The notes under the pieces: model-generated | The model's input: the letters and a program-made list of their open reading frames with translations, nothing else | The model's database searches: none | Told to the model about the DNA's origin: nothing | Position numbers and translations under genes: made by a program | From: a virus | Direction: 5' to 3' (one strand) | DNA: 64,000 nt | IMG/VR virus record: IMGVR_UViG_3300013004_000041 | Span: 1 to 64,000 of that record | Part shown: positions 43,040 to 52,340 of the stretch, piece after piece | Position numbering within the stretch: the first letter of the stretch is position 1 | Layout of the letters: the number at the start of each line of letters is the position of its first letter

Positions 43040-46000
43040 ATCTGATATCTGAGATTGCCATGCTATATCCTTATATACAGAATATTCGTAACTCTTAAAC
43101 CTGAATGGCCTTGTGTCATCAACAATTATTTTATTAGTTCCTGTATATGCCTTATATAAATCTACTGGGCTAACTCCATAATAACTTATTGAAGACTGGA
43201 CTAAGACTCCTTGCCAAACAAAATAGTCTGACCAATATTCCCAATTAAATAATCCATCAGTAGCAAACTTTACTCTAGACCAAGGTCTTTCCGCTACTGT
43301 CTGAATTGCCTGAAGGCTAGTAGTTTCATAAAAGGACAGAGCGTTAAAAATAATTGGTCCATTAATCATAATTGAGCCAGTATAAGATTTAAAATTTAAT
43401 ATTTGAGGGAATCCTATTCCAAGCATTATCCACTCATTAACATTTATTACTGGCTCTTTAACTATTTGACCGTTTACATAAAATGAAACACCATTATATA
43501 ACGCTCCAGTACTTGCGTCTATTGCATATATTTTTGCCCTTTTGCCTGTAGGATGATTTGCTACCATATAAAACTTTATTGTTTTACCCTTTGCATTAAT
43601 TTGCATTATTTGTGTTGGTGCGTATGAGAAAAAATCTCCATTAAACCTAATCAATGATTGCATAGCCATGACTTCATAATCTTGATATTTATTTGAGTTT
43701 ATAGGAATTGCAACTCCACGATTTATAAAAGGATCATAGTCTCCTCTAAGTTCTAGCCCAGAATGTCTAGTTAGATATAGGTAAGGGGATGAACCTTTGT
43801 AAACTGTTAATGGGTTTTTAGTTTTGTAGTTATAGTAATAACCGCTATTTGTATATGGATATACTTGTGTTCCAAATCTTGTACCTATATTGTTTGCTGT
43901 ATTGTAATTAAATGCCTGAGATGCCACCTGCAAACTTTTTATCTTTATTGGATGATATTTTATTCCATTTACATTAAACTCTAAATGAAAAACAATTGCT
44001 ATATCATTAAAGTCTACACCACTTGGCGGATAGATAACTATATTATCCACAACCTCATATTTTGTTGTCAACCAGTCGCTGCCTGGAGTTACTACTCCAT
44101 TTTTAGGAACACTTTCTGTATTAGTAAAAAATCCATTAGATGCATTAGCGCCATCTTCTAAATACTCAAAAGTAATATAAGACTTTAACATAGAATTTGA
44201 TGTATCATAAAAATATGACTTAACAGATCTTTCTGCTAAATCTTCATAGTTAACGTAACCAGTGTATAAATAATTGTCTAAAGATTCATAAGTTCTTTGT
44301 TGTGGGAAGGAGTATTCTGCAGATAGTTCTGAATATGTCCAACCGTCTTCGTCTATAACTTCAGACTCAACAAATTTAACTGGTGCTGGATAGTTAATAT
44401 TAAACTGTAAAAAGTCTAAACTAAATTTACTATTACCATATTCATCTGTAATGTATTGTCCAAAATATGACAACGGAACATAGTCTTTCCAAGATCCGTT
44501 TACATCAACATCAACATAAAATGAATCAAAATAATTTTTAGGATTTATAGCAATGCTTGGCTTATGATCTGTTAATTTGTTTACAATAAATACAGAGGCG
44601 TCAAATTCAAAAGGATTTTCAGAGTTTATATAAGATGTCCAAAACTCTTGATCTGCGTCTCCACCATTATAATCAATTCCTGGACCGTATAAATTAAATA
44701 TGTTCTCATAGTCTTTTGGTACTCCTAAATTATTAAATAAATTTTCTAAGTCTTTAATATTTTTTTCTGAGCATATACCAATCTTATAAATGTTTCCAGT
44801 AAATGTTTTATCAAAGTTTTTTGTTCCTCCAACATACAGTTTTGAGGAATACAAGTTGTTGAAGAATGCTGTTAGATTGTTTCCGAAGTAGTCCCTAAAT
44901 ATGTCAATCTCTACTCCTACTGTAAAAATTTCATTATTAGGCACCTCTAAAGATTCATAAATAGTTATTGGATTTTCTTGTCCGTACTTAAGAATATACT
45001 TAACTTTTTCTATGTCATCTTCTTTTATACACTCAATTGAAAAATATCCCGACTCATTCTCTATTCTCATTAAAACTTGTGCGCTGCCATTAAATGCTAA
45101 TTCTTTTTTAAATATTCCGTAGAATCCATGAACTGGTTGGTTGTATAAATTAAAGTTATCAAAGTATAAATAAGAAGATATGCCGTCCCACTCTTCTGTA
45201 GGCTTTAAATTTAAAAATAGTTCTTCCTCATTTTGAATGACTGCACAATCAGTTAGTAGATCTAATCCAGTTAATAACGTATTATTAGTTATTATTTCTG
45301 GTGTTGAGAATGTTGGCATGCTTAAAGTATTGTCTTGAACAACTATGTTGTCTAAAGATCCCTGAGACCAAGAACCAAGGTCTGGGTAATTATAGTTCTT
45401 TGTGTAATCTGCAAATCCATAGTCAAAGAGAACAGAACTGCCTCCGTATGACGCATTTAAATTTTCTGGATACTGGACGCCTTGTCCATAAACAAATCTT
45501 CTTTTGGCAACAATTAATGGAACTAAGTAAGGATATATCGCTATACAGTCTACTTCTATTGGCTGAATATCTGAATATGCATAAAAAGCAATCCAATTAT
45601 TAGACTTTCCAGATTCATCATAGTCATCTGGTAAAGAAAGAGAATCCCTTTCACTATTAATTTGCAAAGATATGATCTCTTCACCATTAACTAATACCGT
45701 TGATAGCCCCTCAGAGTATCTCCAATGCATTAAAATAGGTCTTTCCCATTCACCTATGTAGTACGATTGGTAATTATTATTTATTTTTAAAACTATAAAT
45801 GGTCCATCCAAATATATACCGTCGGTAGATCCTATTGGACCTACAATTCTTTTTGATGTATTTGATGAATTGTTTGTTCTAATCCAAAACTCTAAAGTAT
45901 AATCTTTATATCTTCCGCTTTCAGACATCATTCCATTTGAAGGTATAATTAAAGATGGCTTATTTGAATTATCATACAACTTAGTAATGTTTCCAGATCC

Positions 46001-46756
46001 AAATACCATTGGAACACCAAAGTTTTTTGCAACTAGAGCATTGTCATTAATAAAATAATATCCAGGATTTTCTACTAATCCATATGCCTTTGCTTCTACA
46101 ACCTTTGACGCTGAAAGAGAAATTGATGACGGTAAATCTATAGATGTAACACCTAAGGAACTTGACTGAAATTCTTCAGACCACTGACCAAAAGTTACTC
46201 CGTTAATATAAAAAACATAGTCTTCTGTATTTAATGAAGATCCTAAATAATTTACATTAATTACTATTCTTACTGGTTCTGATGTTTGCTCTGGACTAAA
46301 TGTTTCTGATAAAAAGAACCATCTATCTTTAATTGATCCGTCATATGATTTTAAAACATCTACATATGATTCTAAAGCATCATCATAATATCTATAACCT
46401 ATTTGAATTGTTAAGATGTATGGACTATTTGAATAAAAATAAGACCCTATGGAAAATGTTTTTAAAACATCGTTTATTTCATCGGTGTTAATCAAATTAG
46501 GGCTAACTAATGTTAATGAAAAATTTTCAGATGATACAGATGTTGGAGTTATCTTATTAATAATGCTATCTGGAAATGGTGCATCTAGCAGTTCTTCTGT
46601 TTCTTCAGAGGCACCGTTGTCTATACTCCAGAGCGATGTATCCCTGTTGGAATCAGAAATTAAAGATACGTAGTCAGCCTTATCATCTAAGGCCCAAAGA
46701 TACTGAGGGTGCTCAGAGAATATTTTTTCAGCATATAGATTAGAAGCGCTAGACAT
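43031..46756 (-). CDS. Large LamG-like structural protein (1241 aa)
   Basis: A 1241-residue Asn/Ser/Tyr-rich protein. Residues about 285-385 form a LamG/concanavalin-like jelly roll (YKDYTLEFWIRTNNSSN, later HWRYSEGLSTVLVNGEEI). A similar pattern recurs near 1100 (KIYAIDASTGALYNG, FYVNGQIV). It resembles the other giant tail protein at 18805 in style but lies before the portal, an unusual place. Likely an appendage or sugar-binding virion protein. The ATG follows TGATAAAAT by 9 bases without a ribosome site. Confidence 0.65.
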   Translation of the reverse strand: MSSASNLYAEKIFSEHPQYLWALDDKADYVSLISDSNRDTSLWSIDNGASEETEELLDAPFPDSIINKITPTSVSSENFSLTLVSPNLINTDEINDVLKTFSIGSYFYSNSPYILTIQIGYRYYDDALESYVDVLKSYDGSIKDRWFFLSETFSPEQTSEPVRIVINVNYLGSSLNTEDYVFYINGVTFGQWSEEFQSSSLGVTSIDLPSSISLSASKVVEAKAYGLVENPGYYFINDNALVAKNFGVPMVFGSGNITKLYDNSNKPSLIIPSNGMMSESGRYKDYTLEFWIRTNNSSNTSKRIVGPIGSTDGIYLDGPFIVLKINNNYQSYYIGEWERPILMHWRYSEGLSTVLVNGEEIISLQINSERDSLSLPDDYDESGKSNNWIAFYAYSDIQPIEVDCIAIYPYLVPLIVAKRRFVYGQGVQYPENLNASYGGSSVLFDYGFADYTKNYNYPDLGSWSQGSLDNIVVQDNTLSMPTFSTPEIITNNTLLTGLDLLTDCAVIQNEEELFLNLKPTEEWDGISSYLYFDNFNLYNQPVHGFYGIFKKELAFNGSAQVLMRIENESGYFSIECIKEDDIEKVKYILKYGQENPITIYESLEVPNNEIFTVGVEIDIFRDYFGNNLTAFFNNLYSSKLYVGGTKNFDKTFTGNIYKIGICSEKNIKDLENLFNNLGVPKDYENIFNLYGPGIDYNGGDADQEFWTSYINSENPFEFDASVFIVNKLTDHKPSIAINPKNYFDSFYVDVDVNGSWKDYVPLSYFGQYITDEYGNSKFSLDFLQFNINYPAPVKFVESEVIDEDGWTYSELSAEYSFPQQRTYESLDNYLYTGYVNYEDLAERSVKSYFYDTSNSMLKSYITFEYLEDGANASNGFFTNTESVPKNGVVTPGSDWLTTKYEVVDNIVIYPPSGVDFNDIAIVFHLEFNVNGIKYHPIKIKSLQVASQAFNYNTANNIGTRFGTQVYPYTNSGYYYNYKTKNPLTVYKGSSPYLYLTRHSGLELRGDYDPFINRGVAIPINSNKYQDYEVMAMQSLIRFNGDFFSYAPTQIMQINAKGKTIKFYMVANHPTGKRAKIYAIDASTGALYNGVSFYVNGQIVKEPVINVNEWIMLGIGFPQILNFKSYTGSIMINGPIIFNALSFYETTSLQAIQTVAERPWSRVKFATDGLFNWEYWSDYFVWQGVLVQSSISYYGVSPVDLYKAYTGTNKIIVDDTRPFRFKSYEYSVYKDIAWQSQISDPV

Positions 46757-46765
46757 TATGAGTCT

Positions 46766-46774
46766 ATTTTATCA
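46766..46774 (-). promoter_or_regulatory. Extended -10 promoter (TGATAAAAT), near-leaderless
   Basis: TGATAAAAT on the minus strand in the short gap after the reductase gene, nine bases before the ATG at 46756. The interval has no ribosome site. Confidence 0.5.
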
Positions 46775-46776
46775 CA

Positions 46777-48807
46777 CTACGAGATTTTTATTTCACAAAC
46801 ATCTGTAGTACAGTACATTTCGCCCTGTGCCTCAAGATTTTCTGCTCCGTCATAAATAGCGGACCAGTCTATCTTTTTAATCTGACCAATATATGCATTA
46901 TATTCTTCTTCGGTAATTTCTGTATATGGCTGTTGTGGATATACTTTATTTCCCATTGGCAAGAATGAAACTGCTTTTAATTGTCCTTCATACATATGTA
47001 ATGCAGGAGCAACATGCTTTGACTCTGTTTCTTTGTCAAATGAAAGTGTTACAGAAACACCATTATCAGACCAGTACTTCTGAGCAGTAGCAGCAAGCGC
47101 AATCTTTTCAAATAATGTAACATCCTTTTCAGATCTTGAGTGGCCTGAGTGAACTGGGAAATATACGACAGTTGTATTTGCTGATACAAGGTCATCTTCC
47201 ATTTTATATCCAGCAGCCTTGAATAAATGCAACATGGGGTCAGTATTTCCAAAGCGAATTGCTCTCAAGAAATAATTACCTCCTGGTGCCCAGTGAACTC
47301 CTGGCGTTGCGCCAGAAAGAATTGATACAGACCCTGATGGCTTAATAGTTGTAACTCTAATGGACTCACGAACGCATAGCCACTCTGAATACTGATGATC
47401 ATATTTACGAATAGTATTATAACCTTCGTCCATCCATTCTCTTACAACAGGTAAGCCATTCTTGTCTGAGAATGAGGCAATGCCTGTAAGTGATGTTCCA
47501 ATGCGACGATTACGCTGCATAATCCCATTTGTCTGTTGCCAGTGTGTAGGAATCAGCGTTACAGTCTTTCCGTATAGATAGGCAAACTTAAGGGTACGCA
47601 AAAAGTCTTCCTTGGATTCATGTCGATTTAAGTGCACTTCTACAAGTGTACATAATTCATATGATTCCAATGGCTGCTCTGCACATGGATTGAATCCCAT
47701 AACACGGTAATCCTTTCCATCTGGCGCATCCTTAAGTCTGCCGTAGTTACGAGCAACGTCAAGCCAGATAAAGCCTGGTTCTCCGTTGTTAACGATAAGA
47801 TCTACATAGTCTTCGTACTTTGTTCCTATTTCAGCAGCGATAGAATTATTAGACATCCATGCCCACCCTGGATTTTCTGGATCAAATGAATTTCTTTCTG
47901 GGAATACCTCTGCATTTTTTAAATTCATAAAGTCTTCATCTTTAGCAGCACCCAAAGCCAAGGTAGCAGATCTTCTAACATTTCCTGATACAACGCAGGT
48001 ACCAATCAAATTAACTATATCTACTATTGCTCTTGAGTCAAGTGTTTCTCCAGCCCTTCCGCCAATTACAGACCTAATCTGATTGTGGAGTTGAATTAAT
48101 GGTGCTGGACCACTTGCTGTACCGCCAAAACCCTTGATAGGCGCTCCTAGAGGCCTAATTAGGTCATAGTTAAACTCTTGAATAAAATGATTTGGCCTTA
48201 AGTATGAGTTAATAATTAATCTTACAGACTCTACCCAGCCTTCTCTTGTATCTGGAATTTCATATACTTGTGCTGGCTCTGTTGGTTCATAAATAGGAAG
48301 TTGCTTATCAGCACCGACAGTATCGAACCCTACTCCTACACCCATCATTAATGCGTCCATAACCCAAGCAAACAAAGTACCTGGATCGTTTCTATCTATG
48401 TCTTTTGTAGATACCATCGCACAATTTTGTAGTGCTGCAGAGTTTTTCTTTTCCATGGTTAGCGGAGTTCCAAATGCCCACATACCACGTCCTGGTGGCG
48501 TCCACTTTAAATTAAACATGCGATCAAACGCTTCTTTGGCAGATGCTTGTGCCTTATAGTCATTCCAAGGTAGCCTGTTTTCTTTAGCATGATTCTTTTG
48601 AGCCGAATACATACCCTCGATTACTCTACGACAAACCTCATGCCATCTTTCTTTGGTTCCGTCTTCTTTCATACGAGAGTAGGTACGAATAAAAGTAATC
48701 TCTCCAAGTGAATTACCACCAGCATCTGCAAAACCGAATGGTGGCTCTTTTGTTTTATACTCTCCTACAAACTCTTCTGACAAACGAAAACTAAAAAAAT
48801 CTGACAT
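46777..48807 (-). CDS. nrdJ: Class II (adenosylcobalamin-dependent) ribonucleotide reductase
   Basis: A 676-residue monomeric-type reductase that makes deoxynucleotides from ribonucleotides using a B12 radical, so it needs no NrdB partner and no oxygen. Active-site residues are visible: C129 (NCAMVS), and C375, E377 and C386 in NPCAEQPLESYELC; the 11-residue spacing equals C408-C419 of the Lactobacillus enzyme. The C-terminus ends CTTDVC, the redox tail pair. It has its own promoter and AAAGGAGA site. It depends on host cobalamin. Confidence 0.93.
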   Translation of the reverse strand: MSDFFSFRLSEEFVGEYKTKEPPFGFADAGGNSLGEITFIRTYSRMKEDGTKERWHEVCRRVIEGMYSAQKNHAKENRLPWNDYKAQASAKEAFDRMFNLKWTPPGRGMWAFGTPLTMEKKNSAALQNCAMVSTKDIDRNDPGTLFAWVMDALMMGVGVGFDTVGADKQLPIYEPTEPAQVYEIPDTREGWVESVRLIINSYLRPNHFIQEFNYDLIRPLGAPIKGFGGTASGPAPLIQLHNQIRSVIGGRAGETLDSRAIVDIVNLIGTCVVSGNVRRSATLALGAAKDEDFMNLKNAEVFPERNSFDPENPGWAWMSNNSIAAEIGTKYEDYVDLIVNNGEPGFIWLDVARNYGRLKDAPDGKDYRVMGFNPCAEQPLESYELCTLVEVHLNRHESKEDFLRTLKFAYLYGKTVTLIPTHWQQTNGIMQRNRRIGTSLTGIASFSDKNGLPVVREWMDEGYNTIRKYDHQYSEWLCVRESIRVTTIKPSGSVSILSGATPGVHWAPGGNYFLRAIRFGNTDPMLHLFKAAGYKMEDDLVSANTTVVYFPVHSGHSRSEKDVTLFEKIALAATAQKYWSDNGVSVTLSFDKETESKHVAPALHMYEGQLKAVSFLPMGNKVYPQQPYTEITEEEYNAYIGQIKKIDWSAIYDGAENLEAQGEMYCTTDVCEIKIS

Positions 48808-48838
48808 TGTTTTTCTCCTTTAAATTCTATGTTGGTTA

Positions 48839-48847
48839 AGTATACCA
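48839..48847 (-). promoter_or_regulatory. Extended -10 promoter (TGGTATACT) before the reductase
   Basis: TGGTATACT on the minus strand, 31 bases before the ATG at 48807; AAAGGAGA lies in the leader. The hairpin at 48847-48871 covers the region where RNA polymerase would bind upstream. Confidence 0.55.
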
Positions 48848-48871
48848 GAGTTTTTGTTTTTATAAAACTCT
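48847..48871 (-). terminator. Hairpin between epimerase and reductase genes
   Basis: An 8-base stem (AGAGTTTT with AAAACTCT) and a 9-base loop, 24 bases after the epimerase stop. There is no T-run after it on the minus strand, so it may be a weak terminator, an RNA-stabilising hairpin, or an operator overlapping the reductase promoter. Confidence 0.4.
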
Positions 48872-48894
48872 AATGTTATTATTGAGGGTTGTTG

Positions 48895-49902
48895 TTAAGA
48901 ATTAAAAATGCTTTGATCTATCCAAGTTTTTGGAGTTAGATCATTTACAATTTCCACTGGCAAATAAAAATTAAATTCTTGTGGGCCACGGCTTCTTACA
49001 AATTCAATCATTCTAGTTAATGTTGTATCTAGTGGAGTTGAAGGATTATAATCTAAAAGCATCCTTGCTTTATCTGCTGAACAGTTAGCAAACCTTACTT
49101 CCTTTGGTCTATCTGGAAGATAGATTGGATCTAAGTCAAATTCTAATAAGTTTGCTATTCTAGATGCCAATTCATTAATTGTTATAAAGTTTTGATCTGG
49201 TCCAAGATTTACTACTTCTCCATCTGCAACATCTGTTTCCACTATTTTTGCAATAGGATCTACAACATCCTGAATGTCTGAAAAACATCTCATCTGTGAA
49301 CCATTACCGTATATGATTGGCTGTCTTCCTTGAAGCATTCTATTTATCATAATACCCGCAACATTTCTAAAAGGGTCTGTATAGACCTGTCCAGGGCCTA
49401 TGATGTTGTGGGGTACAGTTATAGTAAAACTAATGCCGTGAACCTCTGAAAGGACCCTCAGAGACTGTTCAAAGGCTACTTTAGCGACTCCATAAGGATC
49501 CTGTGGTTTTGGAGTCATATTTTCCGTAAATGGCAAAGAGTCCTGGGTTCCGTATCTAGCCATACTGGAGGTAAATATAAACTTTTTTACATTAGACTGT
49601 ATTGCACATTTTAGTACATTCATAGATATTCCAAAGGTGTTATCAGTAATTGTCTTGGGAGAAAATATAGACAAACCCTCATGTGGTGTACATGCTGCGT
49701 GAATTACTATATCTATATCAGCAAAATCTTCTGCTGTAAGATCATTGCAGTCTTTTTCAATAAACTTAATATTTCCTGGAACATTGTCTTTGTACCCCCC
49801 AATAAAATTATCAACACCGATAACCTTATGCTTTATAGAAAGTCTATTTGCTATGTTACTACCAACTAACCCAGCAACTCCAGTTATTAAAATATTACTC
49901 AT
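48895..49902 (-). CDS. NAD-dependent sugar epimerase/dehydratase (SDR family)
   Basis: A 335-residue extended short-chain dehydrogenase acting on nucleotide sugars. The NAD loop is GVAGLVGSNI near the N-terminus. The catalytic pair is DPYGVAKVAFEQ (Tyr and Lys four apart) after SSMARYG (Ser). A Met two codons upstream has its ribosome site too close, so the start at 49902 is preferred; it overlaps the glycosyltransferase stop by 8 bases. It is the last gene of the 55.6-48.9 kb operon and likely supplies a sugar for the glycosyltransferase. Confidence 0.88.
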   Translation of the reverse strand: MSNILITGVAGLVGSNIANRLSIKHKVIGVDNFIGGYKDNVPGNIKFIEKDCNDLTAEDFADIDIVIHAACTPHEGLSIFSPKTITDNTFGISMNVLKCAIQSNVKKFIFTSSMARYGTQDSLPFTENMTPKPQDPYGVAKVAFEQSLRVLSEVHGISFTITVPHNIIGPGQVYTDPFRNVAGIMINRMLQGRQPIIYGNGSQMRCFSDIQDVVDPIAKIVETDVADGEVVNLGPDQNFITINELASRIANLLEFDLDPIYLPDRPKEVRFANCSADKARMLLDYNPSTPLDTTLTRMIEFVRSRGPQEFNFYLPVEIVNDLTPKTWIDQSIFNS

Positions 49903-51043
49903 AGCCATTACCTAAAAAATAATCAAAACTATTTTTTGCTAACTGCTCATGCCTTTTGCCATAACCAATATTTGAAAAAATAATATCTGATAACTGCTCT
50001 AATATATTTTTTTCAAAATCTGTAATATCTTTAGACATGTTTAAAATATTTATAAAGTCTAACTCTATATCTGATAAATAATAACTGCTCCAATTTTTAT
50101 CATTTCCTTCAAAGAAATCTTTATCAATTTGTAGATACTTTATAACTTTATTCAATTTATCATATTGCTTGGTTTTTATATAAATAGCAGCAATTCTTAA
50201 ATACAAAAACATTTTTTGATATTCGCTAATATCTGTATTCATTAAAGAATCATAAACTGTTTTTGTTTGTTCTGGGTTAAATAATGTATAGGCTAAACTA
50301 ACCAAATATTGATCAGGGATTTCAACATTAACTGAAGATTCTACGTCTTCTATAAAAGCGCTAAGTTCTTTATATATTAAGTTAAAATTATCCTTGTCAT
50401 CTTTTTCATAATATGAAAGAGCAAGGGACATTAGGCCAGATAACATTATTTGATTATTTCTGTATCTTTTAATCTTGCCAACATAATTTAAAAATGAATT
50501 TATATATAATGTTTCTCTATTTTCAAATCTTTCATAATCTCCTGGCATATCTCTAACTTCTACATCTAAAAAAGTTCTTGTCATTTCTTCTGGGAAATAC
50601 CCATATTTTTTAATCTCTGGCCTATATCCGAACCAAAAGCATCCCTGTCTTTTGTGAATTCTAAATAATTTTTTAACAACATTTCCATCTGCCAAACCTT
50701 CAGATGACATTAAGTTACAAACTAAAATTTCTTTATCATCATTATGATCAATTACTTTTGCTTTCCAGTCTTTTGTAATCATGTGCTGATCTATGTCTAA
50801 ATTAATACAATAATCATATTCTAAAGGAATTAAAGAAAGTGCTGTATTTTTTGCATGTGTTTCATCCCATGGATTAAATGCTGCATTTATTACGTTTATG
50901 CCGAAAGACTTTGCGATTTCTATAGTTTTATCTGTGGATCCAGTATCAAGATATAAAATATAGTCTGCATCTTTTATGCCCTCATACCATCCAGCAATAT
51001 TAGATTCTTCGTTTTTACCAACACCATAAGCAGCAATTTTCAT
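49895..51043 (-). CDS. Family 2 glycosyltransferase with helical C-terminal region
   Basis: A 382-residue protein. Residues 1-220 are a GT-A fold of the WaaE/KdtX-like GT2 type: KNEESNIAGWYEGI, YLDTGSTDKT, and the DxD motif in INLDIDQHM. Residues 230-380 are helical and tetratricopeptide-like (SYYEKDDKDNFNLIYKELSA), perhaps for partner binding. The start at 51043 is chosen for AAAAGGAT upstream and the one-base overlap with the tiny zinc gene. Likely glycosylates a virion protein or host surface polymer. Confidence 0.85.
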   Translation of the reverse strand: MKIAAYGVGKNEESNIAGWYEGIKDADYILYLDTGSTDKTIEIAKSFGINVINAAFNPWDETHAKNTALSLIPLEYDYCINLDIDQHMITKDWKAKVIDHNDDKEILVCNLMSSEGLADGNVVKKLFRIHKRQGCFWFGYRPEIKKYGYFPEEMTRTFLDVEVRDMPGDYERFENRETLYINSFLNYVGKIKRYRNNQIMLSGLMSLALSYYEKDDKDNFNLIYKELSAFIEDVESSVNVEIPDQYLVSLAYTLFNPEQTKTVYDSLMNTDISEYQKMFLYLRIAAIYIKTKQYDKLNKVIKYLQIDKDFFEGNDKNWSSYYLSDIELDFINILNMSKDITDFEKNILEQLSDIIFSNIGYGKRHEQLAKNSFDYFLGNGYE

Positions 51044-51168
51044 TATGGCTTTATCCTTTTTGCCCCGCATCTAGTACATGTTTGATAGGTTCTCATTGTA
51101 TATGGGCATGTTACTTCATCCTTAGATGTTTTATGACCTTTAATATTACACAATATTTTTTTAATCAT
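51043..51168 (-). CDS. Tiny zinc-binding protein (41 aa)
   Basis: A 41-residue frame between the ferredoxin and glycosyltransferase genes, overlapping them by 8 bases and 1 base. It contains C7, H12, C21 and the pair C31-x2-C34, enough for one zinc site. Both overlaps match the junction style of the operon, which supports translation. No function is recognised. Confidence 0.65.
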   Translation of the reverse strand: MIKKILCNIKGHKTSKDEVTCPYTMRTYQTCTRCGAKRIKP

Positions 51169-51358
51169 TTACTTCCTTAAATGAAATTGCCCTATTCGGA
51201 CAATGAGATGCAGCAAGTTCAACCTTATCTTTTAATTCATTAGGAACTGAATATTTCCAAGTTTTTCTTTCACTATCTACAAGTTGAAATATTTCTGGAG
51301 CATCAAAAACACATTGTCCCCACGACTGGCATGCTTTTCCAATCTTAATCTCAATCAT
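51161..51358 (-). CDS. 3Fe-4S ferredoxin (actinobacterial P450-type)
   Basis: A 65-residue electron carrier. C10-x5-C16 with VFDAPEIFQLVD, and the late C53-P-x-R-A-I, is the signature of the single-cluster ferredoxins that serve P450s and oxygenases in actinobacteria. The length (63-66) is right. A frame start at 51382 would add eight residues inside the upstream gene; the ATG at 51358 overlaps it by 8 bases, like neighbouring junctions. In this operon it could deliver electrons to the oxygenase-like protein. No P450 or reductase is seen. Confidence 0.85.
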   Translation of the reverse strand: MIEIKIGKACQSWGQCVFDAPEIFQLVDSERKTWKYSVPNELKDKVELAASHCPNRAISFKEVND

Positions 51359-51668
51359 TTTTAACATCTCCGTAAAACTCAATTTCTTTTAGTGCGCTTA
51401 TTAACTCATACTTTGCGTCGCCATCAAAGTTGTCAAAGTCTGTTTCTTCAATATCCTTTATTAAAACATCTATTCTTTTTTTAACATTTTGATATTGTGC
51501 ATCATTAACTTTTGACTCCTTATTTAAAAAATAAAGTCTATTCCATAATGTATTTCTAAAATAATCTTTATCTTTCTTTAGTTCTGCAATTGTTAGTCCA
51601 GTATCTATAGAATACTTTTTAAAAACAATTAATAAAAAAATAAGCGCAACTAAAAGAACATAAGTCAT
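51351..51668 (-). CDS. Membrane-anchored helical protein (105 aa)
   Basis: A 105-residue protein with one N-terminal membrane segment (residues 2-16, very hydrophobic, followed by FKK) and a helical, charged remainder (coiled-coil-like in 25-90). It probably faces the cytoplasm, anchored at the inner face. It starts one base after the oxygenase-like gene and overlaps the ferredoxin. It may tether the operon's enzymes to the membrane; function not shown. Confidence 0.65.
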   Translation of the reverse strand: MTYVLLVALIFLLIVFKKYSIDTGLTIAELKKDKDYFRNTLWNRLYFLNKESKVNDAQYQNVKKRIDVLIKDIEETDFDNFDGDAKYELISALKEIEFYGDVKND

Positions 51669-51669
51669 A

Positions 51670-52332
51670 TTACACCAGTGGAATCCAGTGTTGTTCCCAT
51701 TCCTTTGGAATAAAGCGTAATGGAATTACGTCGTATGCCATTGTAATTCTTGGACCATCCCAGTCCCAATCTCCCATAGCATGTGGATGCCCTGTTTCAG
51801 AAAGAATTGCACGATTATTCTTATTGTGATTTTCTATTTCATTTTCAAATACACGATAATGAGTAATAGATGGTTCAGCCTTTACACAATAATAACCGTG
51901 GAAGTACGGAGCACCATCTCCTCCATGTTCATGCCAGTCTAATTTTCCAATGTGGTTATAGTTTACGTTAAACCATCCTTGAACCATAAACTGCTCTTGA
52001 GTAAAATCTAATTCATAATAATCACAAGCATCCTTAGTCATATCACGAACTGCACGGAAAAGAGTATGAATATTAGGATCGTACATTTGAAAAACATTAT
52101 ACTTATTCCAGTTCATAGTAGTAATGCTTCCAGAATTATCCCACGGAGTATTATCATTAAGTTTTTGCTTAACAACCTCTCCTCTTTCAATTCTCTTATA
52201 CTGATCTAAAAGAAATACTTCTAAATCTTCTAGATTATTGATGTCAATTTGTCTCTCAAAAAACTTATGTTCTTTGGTAGATTTACTTGTACTAGGCTGT
52301 GTTGCATCGCCATACTCTGATTGATTTTTCAT
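51670..52332 (-). CDS. 2-oxoglutarate/Fe(II) oxygenase-like protein
   Basis: A 220-residue protein with a jelly-roll pattern of 2OG oxygenases: W-H134-E-H136 followed by GGDGAPYFHGYYCV, then the distal metal His in GHPHAMGDWDWDGPRITMAYDV (H182/H184) with R195 to bind 2-oxoglutarate. The usual HxD is not seen (HEH instead), as in the less typical Oxy_5-type phage members. It would hydroxylate a protein or small molecule. It is embedded in the operon between DUF6065-like and ferredoxin-side genes. Confidence 0.7.
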   Translation of the reverse strand: MKNQSEYGDATQPSTSKSTKEHKFFERQIDINNLEDLEVFLLDQYKRIERGEVVKQKLNDNTPWDNSGSITTMNWNKYNVFQMYDPNIHTLFRAVRDMTKDACDYYELDFTQEQFMVQGWFNVNYNHIGKLDWHEHGGDGAPYFHGYYCVKAEPSITHYRVFENEIENHNKNNRAILSETGHPHAMGDWDWDGPRITMAYDVIPLRFIPKEWEQHWIPLV

Positions 52333-52340
52333 TTTTTATC

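Noticed and set aside
48847-48871. Strong intrinsic terminator after the epimerase
   Set aside because: The stem is A/T-rich and lacks a T-run on the minus strand; kept only as a low-confidence hairpin.
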